Shown here: positions 6,918 to 11,742 of the stretch, piece after piece
Layout: each line of letters begins with the position of its first letter
Numbering within the stretch: position 1 is the first letter of the stretch
From: Frateuria_A sp035695185
GTDB taxonomy: Bacteria > Pseudomonadota > Gammaproteobacteria > Xanthomonadales > Rhodanobacteraceae
DNA length: 11,742 bases
Direction of reading: 5' to 3'
NCBI RefSeq assembly: GCF_035695185.1
Contig: NZ_DASSES010000216.1
Span: forward strand, 1 to 11,742
Notes under the pieces: model-generated
Told to the model about the DNA's origin: nothing
The model's database searches: none
Seen by the model: the letters and a program-made list of their open reading frames with translations, nothing else
Position numbers and translations under genes: made by a program

Positions 6918-7859
6918 ATGAGCAAGATCCTCGTCATCGCCGAACACCTGGGCGGCAAGCTCAACCCCTCCACCGCGCGCGCCGTGAGCGCCGCCGCGGC
7001 AGTCAAGCCCGAGGCCATCGACGTGCTGGTGCTGGCCGACAACGCCGACGCCGTTGCCGCCGAGGCCGCGAAGATCGAAGGCGTCACCCGCGTGCTCACC
7101 GCCACGCGCGCCGAGAATGCGCACGCGCTCGCCGCCGTGCTGGCGCCGCAGGTGGCGAAGGCCGCCGCCGGCTACAGCCACGTGTTCGCCCCCTCCACCA
7201 CCTTCGGCAAGGACCTGGCCCCGCGCGTGGCCGCCCTGCTCGGCGTGGCGCAGGTCAGCGACGTGATGGCGGTCGAGGGCAGCCATACGTTCAAGCGCCC
7301 GATCTACGCCGGCAACGCGATCGTCACGGTCGAGGCCGACCCGGCGCAGACCGTGGTCGCCACCATCCGCACCGCCTCCTGGGCGGCGGCCGCCAGCGGC
7401 ACCAACAGCGCCCCGGTCGAGGCAGTGAACCTGGACGTCGCCCTGCCTTCCCACACCCGCTTCGTCGAACTCAAGCAGGGCAAGAGCGACCGCCCCGACC
7501 TGCAGAGCGCCAGCAAGGTGGTCTCCGGCGGCCGCGGCGTCGGCTCCAAGGAGAACTTCGAGATCATCTACAAGTTCGCCGACAAGCTTGGCGCCGCCGT
7601 GGGCGCCTCGCGCGCCGCCGTGGATGCCGGCTACGTCCCGAACGAGATGCAGGTCGGCCAGACCGGCAAGATCATAGCGCCGGAGCTGTACATGGCCATC
7701 GGTATCTCGGGCGCCATCCAGCACCTGACCGGCATCAAGGACGCCGGGACGATCGTGGCGATCAATAAGGATGCCGAAGCGCCGATCTTCGAGGTCGCGG
7801 ACATTGGGTTAATCGGAGACCTGTTCAAAGTCATTCCGGAACTGAGCGAGCTGCTTTAA
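6918..7859 (+). CDS. etfA: Electron transfer flavoprotein alpha subunit
   Basis: This is the FAD-holding subunit of ETF, carrying electrons from flavin dehydrogenases to ETF-QO. The 313-residue product has the usual length. Its N-terminal domain starts MSKILVIAEH. The C-terminal FAD domain shows VSGGRGVGSKENF (202-214), GQTGKIIAPELY (247-258), the signature GISGAIQHLTGIKDAG (262-277), and AINKDAEAPIFEVADIGLIGDL (within 281-302). ATG 6918 follows GGAGA (6904-6908). The in-frame ATG at 6855 lies within the REP-like element and is not credible. From about codon 278 the codon choice shifts: AAT, GAT, ATT, GGG, TTA, AAA and CTT appear, while the body of the gene uses almost only G- or C-ending codons. 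The protein stays conserved, so this looks like replacement of the 3' end by related DNA. The next gene begins six bases after the stop. Confidence 0.97.
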   Translation: MSKILVIAEHLGGKLNPSTARAVSAAAAVKPEAIDVLVLADNADAVAAEAAKIEGVTRVLTATRAENAHALAAVLAPQVAKAAAGYSHVFAPSTTFGKDLAPRVAALLGVAQVSDVMAVEGSHTFKRPIYAGNAIVTVEADPAQTVVATIRTASWAAAASGTNSAPVEAVNLDVALPSHTRFVELKQGKSDRPDLQSASKVVSGGRGVGSKENFEIIYKFADKLGAAVGASRAAVDAGYVPNEMQVGQTGKIIAPELYMAIGISGAIQHLTGIKDAGTIVAINKDAEAPIFEVADIGLIGDLFKVIPELSELL

Positions 7860-7865
7860 GCGGCT

Positions 7866-8963
7866 ATGCGCATTCTCTTCGTAACACGCAAATTCCCGCC
7901 ATCTGTCGGAGGCATGGAGGTCTATTCCCAGGAGCTTTATCTCGCGCTTATCAAAAGGAGTGCAGACATCCAGCTCCATCGGCCGACAGCGCCGCTCATT
8001 GGTAAGCCATCGTTGCTACAGATAATCAAGTTCTCTTGGAGAGCAACCGAGGCAATCTGGAGGCATAGGAAGAGTGTCGACATATTACTTGTCGGCGATG
8101 TGCTACTTACACCTTTGTCCCTTGTTGCCAAGCTCATTTGCGGAACACATCTCAAGGTAGTCGCCGCTGCACATGGGAATGATGTCTACTTCGCCCAAAA
8201 TCTATCCGTCAAAGGCCTTGTTTATCGCTTGGGGATTAGCTCGTTTCGTCGGCATGTGGACCTCCTCATCGCCAACAGTCTGGACATAGAGAGTGCCGCG
8301 GGGAGGCTGGGTTTTTCCCCAACAACTAAAATACCGTTAGGCACCACCGTCCCTGCTGGCACAGGCCCCAATCGTATTGCTGAGCCTGCAGTTCTGTTTG
8401 CCGGGCGGCTTAACAAGTGCAAGGGGCTTGCATGGTTCGTGAACGAGGTTCTGCCCAAGCTGCCCACTCATATCCGGCTGATAGTGGCAGGGCCTGAGTG
8501 GGACGAGAGTGAACTGGACGCAGTACTCTCATCGCACAGAACAGAATACCTCGGAGCCGTGACTAGGCAGGAGCTAGATGACCTTCGCAAACGTGTCATC
8601 GCTACCGTGATGCCTAATTTGCCGGCGAGCCTTTCGGGCCAAAACGAAGGCTTTGGCCTCGCTGCACTCGAATCCGCCGCGATTGGTGTCCCTGTTGTCG
8701 CCTCGAGGCTCGGAGGGCTGGCCGAGGCTGTGGTTGAAGGTATAACGGGTTTCCTAGTCGAACCGACAAATGCAGACGCTTTTGCGAAAAAAATCAGAGA
8801 GATCGCGCGGTGGACTCCGGACGAGCGGATGAATTTCGCCGCCAGGGCGATCCAGGAGATCGAGCAGCGCTTTACTTGGGATCGCGTTGCGCGTGAATAT
8901 CTAAGCCGCTTCGAAGCACTTTCCGCCAACAGCGGTGGCGAAAGCATCGGCAGGTCGTGTTGA
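7866..8963 (+). CDS. Family 4 glycosyltransferase
   Basis: This is a predicted GT-B retaining glycosyltransferase for surface-polysaccharide assembly; sugar and acceptor are unknown. In the 365-residue product the N-terminal acceptor domain opens MRILFVTRKFPPSVGGMEVY with the glycine loop (12-16) and shows AAHGNDVYF (101-109). The C-terminal donor domain has FAGRLNKCKGL (178-188), where R181 and K186 fit the donor-phosphate contacts. It also has the EX7E motif E261-GFGLAAL-E269, followed by GVPVVASRLGG. The start lies six bases after the etfA stop with no clear ribosome site, so coupled translation from the etf message is plausible. Base composition drops sharply: 31 of 60 bases are G or C at 8041-8100, against 47 of 60 at 7201-7260 in etfA. 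Together with codons such as TTA, ATA and AGA, this points to horizontal acquisition. Confidence 0.9.
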   Translation: MRILFVTRKFPPSVGGMEVYSQELYLALIKRSADIQLHRPTAPLIGKPSLLQIIKFSWRATEAIWRHRKSVDILLVGDVLLTPLSLVAKLICGTHLKVVAAAHGNDVYFAQNLSVKGLVYRLGISSFRRHVDLLIANSLDIESAAGRLGFSPTTKIPLGTTVPAGTGPNRIAEPAVLFAGRLNKCKGLAWFVNEVLPKLPTHIRLIVAGPEWDESELDAVLSSHRTEYLGAVTRQELDDLRKRVIATVMPNLPASLSGQNEGFGLAALESAAIGVPVVASRLGGLAEAVVEGITGFLVEPTNADAFAKKIREIARWTPDERMNFAARAIQEIEQRFTWDRVAREYLSRFEALSANSGGESIGRSC

Positions 8964-8992
8964 TCGCCAACTGAGTCGGCTGGAAAAAAACT

Positions 8993-10219
8993 ATGAATTT
9001 AACTGGATACAGCGTAGTGACGGTCGCTCTTGGCCTTCGCTCGCTGCTCCTCAGCGGCCTGATGGTGCTCTTGGCACGATCATTTGGTAACTCCCTCTAT
9101 GGGGGATATGCAACTGCGGCGAGTATTGGGGGGTTCCTATCCACGTTTTCCGGCCTCGGTGCAGGTCCACTGCATGTGCGGGAAGTTGCCCTCGGCGAAC
9201 ATGTTTTCAAGGTGAGTTTCGACAGGATGGTGCGACGGACTATCCGCACCACCCCGATCCTTCTCGCCCTTACCGCGCTACTCACCTGGATCCTGATTCC
9301 CGGCACGCTCCCCGTGGGTTCGCTGTGCCTTCTAGCGCTGGGTGAGCACCTGTCCGCTGTAGCGTCGGATACTTGGATGCGGTCAATGCAATCCCGCGAG
9401 CGCTTCCCCGGGATGGGTATTGCTGTCTGTGCAATTCCTCTGGCAAAGATACTGCTCGGTGGAGCAATTCTCTGGTCGGGACGCCTCTCGCTGGAAGCCT
9501 GGGCCTGGGCATCTTTTTGGACAGGAGGATGCGCCTTCGCTGTGGTCTGCCTTTTTGGCCTCGCGACATCTGCATCTACCGATCACGCTACTGTGGGTTC
9601 GGAGCCGGCCAATAGCTTCGGCGCCATCGGATTCGCCATCGCGTCTGCTTCGTCCCGAGTGCACGGGGACGCAGACAAGGTTGTACTGACTCGCCTAGCC
9701 AGCCCAACGATAACCGGGCAGTACACGATCGCGTATCGACTAACAGACGTACTCACACTGCCCATCGTGGCAGGCGCGGAGCGGCTGCTTCCCAAGCTCT
9801 TCAAGATTGGAGCGGAGACATCCGCGGAATCGCGCACCTACCTCATCAAGATGACCGTGGCTGGCGTGGTCCTCGGCACCACGTTAAGCGCAGCCACCTA
9901 CGCGCTCTCGCCATTGCTCCCCTGGGTTTTCGGACCTGGGTTTCAAGCCTCCGTGAACATGGCTCATGCCTTATGTCTCGTCCCCGCCAGCATGACTCTT
10001 TGGGTAATGGTCCGTTCCTATGCGGGGACCAATGGCTTTGAACACGCCATGGGCCTGTTCGAGCTGTTCGGGGCCGGCCTCAACGTTGCAGCATCCTTAC
10101 TCCTAGTTCTGCACTTTGGATGGCTAGGCGCGGTCATGGCTACGTACTTCACCCACCTCTCGATGGCGTTCACGCTTACCCTGTGGATGCTCTACCGAAG
10201 GAAGGTCGCCTGCCGCTGA
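8993..10219 (+). CDS. wzx: Wzx-type polysaccharide flippase
   Basis: This is a predicted inner-membrane transporter that flips an undecaprenyl-linked repeat unit from cytoplasm to periplasm. The 408-residue product is hydrophobic almost throughout, with roughly ten to twelve membrane spans. Clear spans lie near 8-28, 88-103, 141-161, 177-193, 286-310, 324-341 and 360-376. The stretch DADKVVLTRLASPTITGQYTIAYRL (within 226-250) is the charged Asp plus Gly-x-Tyr segment typical of the polysaccharide biosynthesis/MOP flippase families. It is on the short side for Wzx. A GGA with an A-run (8982-8990) precedes ATG 8993, 29 bases after the upstream glycosyltransferase stop. Genes on both sides encode glycosyltransferases, which supports a Wzx/Wzy-type pathway, but no polymerase or ligase is seen here. 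A lysis or peptidoglycan flippase (MurJ) is unlikely from context. Confidence 0.8.
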   Translation: MNLTGYSVVTVALGLRSLLLSGLMVLLARSFGNSLYGGYATAASIGGFLSTFSGLGAGPLHVREVALGEHVFKVSFDRMVRRTIRTTPILLALTALLTWILIPGTLPVGSLCLLALGEHLSAVASDTWMRSMQSRERFPGMGIAVCAIPLAKILLGGAILWSGRLSLEAWAWASFWTGGCAFAVVCLFGLATSASTDHATVGSEPANSFGAIGFAIASASSRVHGDADKVVLTRLASPTITGQYTIAYRLTDVLTLPIVAGAERLLPKLFKIGAETSAESRTYLIKMTVAGVVLGTTLSAATYALSPLLPWVFGPGFQASVNMAHALCLVPASMTLWVMVRSYAGTNGFEHAMGLFELFGAGLNVAASLLLVLHFGWLGAVMATYFTHLSMAFTLTLWMLYRRKVACR

Positions 10220-10239
10220 CCAGCCTCTGCGGCAGGCGA
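10206..10239. terminator. Perfect hairpin across the flippase stop codon
   Basis: TCGCCTGCCGC (10206-10216) and its exact reverse complement (10229-10239) give an 11-base-pair GC-rich stem with a 12-base loop that begins with the stop codon TGA (10217-10219). No U-tract follows, so full termination is unlikely. It could attenuate transcription or protect the upstream mRNA at the boundary to the next glycosyltransferase gene. Confidence 0.4.
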
Positions 10240-10284
10240 AACGACAGCCGCCCGACGGACCAAACCATCAATGGATATTTCGAC

Positions 10285-11310
10285 ATGCCCTTGAAAATCT
10301 GGCTGCCGGCGATACGCGCCCTCAGCGGTGGCGACGTTTATGTCCGGCGTCTTGCGGCCGCTTTATCCAAAGCGGGCGCAGAACCTATCGTCGAGTGGCT
10401 TCCGCACAACTATCAGTACTTTCCTCAGCTGCTGCGCCGCCACCGAAAGCCAACTGGCGCCGACCTGGTAGATGCCAACAGTTGGGTCGCCTTCTCGTTC
10501 AGACGACCTGACTTGCCGCTGGTCGCCACCGCGCTTCACTGCGTCTACAAACGGGGATATCCCCGATGGAAGTCACTACCGCAGGCTATCTATCATGACT
10601 ACTTGGTGGGTGGGTTTGAGCGCCGCTCATTTTGCGAGGCTGATGCGACGATAGCGATAAGCCAGTCGACACACGACGAGGTGTTGGAGGACTTCTCGCC
10701 CCGCCACATCCAGACCATTCCGCTGTGGGTCGATGTGGAGCGCTACACACCTACGAACGCACCCATGGCGACGACATCCAGACAATCGCGGATACTGATT
10801 GTCGGAAATATGAGCCGGCGTAAAGGAGGAGACTTGATTGCTCCTTTTTGCAATGCATTGGGACAAGACTTTGAGGTGACTGTGGTGGCGGGCCTGCGGG
10901 GCGAGACGCCGGCAGTCTCGCCCAGGGGGGCATCGCTTGGTTTCCTCAAGGGACTCAGTGAATCAGAATTGGTCGGTCAATACCAAAAGACCGACATTGT
11001 CGTTTCTCTGAGCCGCCACGAAGGATTTGGCTACACGGCACTGGAAGGCATGGCATGCGGCAAGCCCGTCGTAGCTTTCCGAGTTTCGGGCCTGAAGGAT
11101 GTTATCGAAGACGGTGGCACCGGCCTTCTCGTCGATGTCGACGACGTAGCTGCCATGGCGAGAGCCTGCCAAGCGCTGCGGGCGGACCCAACGCGCGCAA
11201 AGGAACTTGGTGCGCATGGACGCGAGCGGTCAGTGCGGCACTTCAGCGAAAGTGCGGCCGCCGCAGCCCATTTGGAGCTTTATCAAAGTCTGCTCGACAC
11301 CCGACAGTAA
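10285..11310 (+). CDS. Family 4 glycosyltransferase
   Basis: This is a second predicted GT-B retaining glycosyltransferase of the polysaccharide block; the sugar is unknown. The 341-residue product opens MPLKIWLPAIRALSGGDVYVRRLA, with the GGDVYV loop (15-20) playing the acceptor-domain role. The donor domain shows LIVGNMSRRKGGD (171-183), where K180 fits the phosphate contact. It also shows the EX7E motif E246-GFGYTAL-E254, then GMACGKPVVAFRVSGLKDVIE (within 255-275). I chose ATG 10285, which puts the first strand at the N terminus; GGAT lies eight bases upstream. An in-frame ATG at 10120 lies inside the flippase gene and adds 55 residues unlike the family. The 65-base gap from the flippase contains the right arm of a hairpin. 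It shares little motif detail with the GT4 protein at 7866, so recent duplication is unlikely. Confidence 0.88.
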   Translation: MPLKIWLPAIRALSGGDVYVRRLAAALSKAGAEPIVEWLPHNYQYFPQLLRRHRKPTGADLVDANSWVAFSFRRPDLPLVATALHCVYKRGYPRWKSLPQAIYHDYLVGGFERRSFCEADATIAISQSTHDEVLEDFSPRHIQTIPLWVDVERYTPTNAPMATTSRQSRILIVGNMSRRKGGDLIAPFCNALGQDFEVTVVAGLRGETPAVSPRGASLGFLKGLSESELVGQYQKTDIVVSLSRHEGFGYTALEGMACGKPVVAFRVSGLKDVIEDGGTGLLVDVDDVAAMARACQALRADPTRAKELGAHGRERSVRHFSESAAAAAHLELYQSLLDTRQ

Positions 11311-11335
11311 CTCACCCGCGCTACTGAAACCTTCG

Positions 11336-11410
11336 ATGACTCCCTCGAGACTAAATCTTGGCTGCGGTGAAGACCATATCGAGGAGCCAGGCGTCAGTGG
11401 CGGCGCTTAG
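11336..11410 (+). pseudogene. Truncated 5' stub of a class I SAM methyltransferase
   Basis: An ATG at 11336 opens a 24-codon frame ending TAG (11408-11410). Its peptide begins MTPSRLNLGCGEDHIEEPGV. LNLGCG is the SAM-binding motif I of a methyltransferase family whose members start almost exactly this way and often accompany glycosyltransferases in polysaccharide loci. The expected continuation after GED (a short linker then N-V-D) is missing: the frame ends after SGGA. The other two forward frames also close within the next few dozen bases without methyltransferase-like residues. I infer a deletion that left only the first 18-20 codons. No ribosome site is evident before the ATG. An alternative is a chance match in 24 codons, but six motif residues at the right distance from a start codon make that less likely. 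Confidence 0.55.
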
Positions 11411-11440
11411 CCTGACAGACGCACGCTCCACCGACGCCTG
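11388..11440. repeat. 13-bp imperfect inverted repeat at the methyltransferase break
   Basis: CAGGCGTCAGTGG (11388-11400) pairs with CCACCGACGCCTG (11428-11440) at 12 of 13 positions, with a 27-base loop. The left arm begins exactly where the methyltransferase reading stops resembling its family. It may be a terminator stem for the upstream unit, a small palindromic element, or the scar of the deletion. There is no U-tract. Confidence 0.45.
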
Positions 11441-11458
11441 ACGCATGTAGGGGACCTC

Positions 11459-11742
11459 ATGAAACTCATTATCCAGATTCCCTGCTTCAACGAAGCAGAG
11501 ACCCTAGGCATTACGCTCTCGGAGCTGCCGCATAAAGTCGATGGTTTTGACACTGTCGAGTGGCTGATCATCGACGACGGTTCCACTGACAACACGGGAG
11601 AGGTCGCTCGTCGGAACGGCGTGCACCATGTCGTTCGCCATCCGGTGAACCGAGGCCTTGCCGTAGGTTTCATGTCCGGACTGGACGCCTGTCTGAGACT
11701 GGGCGCAGACGTGATCGTCAACACCGACGCGGACAACCAGTA
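11459..11742 (+). CDS. Family 2 glycosyltransferase, DPM1-like (5' part)
   Basis: This is the start of a predicted GT-A glycosyltransferase related to dolichol/polyprenyl-phosphate sugar synthases. Only the first 94 complete codons are inside the window and the frame is open to the edge. The visible peptide starts MKLIIQIPCFNEAETLGITL and shows WLIIDDGSTDNTGEVARRNG (within 34-55), then NRGLAVGFMSGLDACLRLGAD (within 65-86). The metal-binding NTDADNQ (88-94) follows just before the window ends. These are the conserved nucleotide and DxD positions of the family. AGGGGA (11449-11454) lies four bases before the ATG. It could charge undecaprenyl phosphate with a sugar or add a residue to the repeat unit; which one depends on the missing C terminus, where membrane spans may follow. 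It is co-oriented with the polysaccharide block. Confidence 0.9.
   Translation, partial: MKLIIQIPCFNEAETLGITLSELPHKVDGFDTVEWLIIDDGSTDNTGEVARRNGVHHVVRHPVNRGLAVGFMSGLDACLRLGADVIVNTDADNQ

Noticed and set aside
6030..7724. A 564-codon open frame antisense to both etfB and etfA
   Set aside because: It spans two strongly conserved genes and the repeat between them, with shadow-type composition and no motifs.
5819..7768. A long forward frame overlapping etfB and etfA
   Set aside because: It is an out-of-frame reading of the etf genes, dominated by Arg and Gly, and carries no motif.
10120..10284. N-terminal extension of the second GT4 protein
   Set aside because: It lies inside the flippase gene in another frame and adds residues before a standard GT-B first strand.
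11388..11440. Integron attC site
   Set aside because: The imperfect palindrome lacks the GTTRRRY/RYYYAAC core sites, and there is no integrase or cassette structure nearby.
1..11742. CRISPR arrays, tRNA or rRNA genes, transposase genes
   Set aside because: Reading both strands showed no regularly spaced repeats, no cloverleaf or ribosomal sequence, and no transposase or integrase protein.

Overview
The window looks like a chromosomal segment of a high-GC gammaproteobacterium, most likely of the order Lysobacterales (Xanthomonadales; Rhodanobacteraceae or Xanthomonadaceae). This rests on protein families, strong GC bias at third codon positions, a REP-like element of a style common in that order, and a surface-polysaccharide locus abutting etfA, as described for the variable LPS locus of Xanthomonas. 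Genus cannot be fixed from the window alone.

Layout. Positions 1-74 hold a nested palindromic, G-rich intergenic element. Two leftward genes follow: an ALKBH2-type alkylated-DNA repair dioxygenase (124-711, GTG start) and an amidase-signature hydrolase (716-2113), four bases apart and probably one operon. A short divergent promoter region precedes the rightward gene for ETF:ubiquinone oxidoreductase (2262-3878). Convergent to it lie two overlapping leftward family-2 glycosyltransferase genes (3889-4815 and 4808-5791), whose base composition matches the core genes. A divergent region then leads into rightward etfB (6081-6827) and etfA (6918-7859), separated by a REP-like inverted repeat.

Six bases after etfA a lower-GC polysaccharide block begins: a GT4 glycosyltransferase, a Wzx-type flippase, a second GT4 glycosyltransferase, a 24-codon stub of a SAM methyltransferase, and the start of a DPM1-like GT2 gene that runs off the window. 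A shift in codon use is already visible in the last 40 or so codons of etfA, so the boundary of the exchanged DNA probably lies inside etfA.

How the genes fit together. EtfA/EtfB collect electrons from acyl-CoA and other flavin dehydrogenases, and ETF-QO passes them to ubiquinone. The polysaccharide genes would build a repeat unit on a lipid carrier and flip it across the inner membrane. I see no entirely new system. The most interesting points are the recombination boundary in etfA, the decayed methyltransferase whose end coincides with an inverted repeat, and the possible read-through of polysaccharide genes from the etf promoter.
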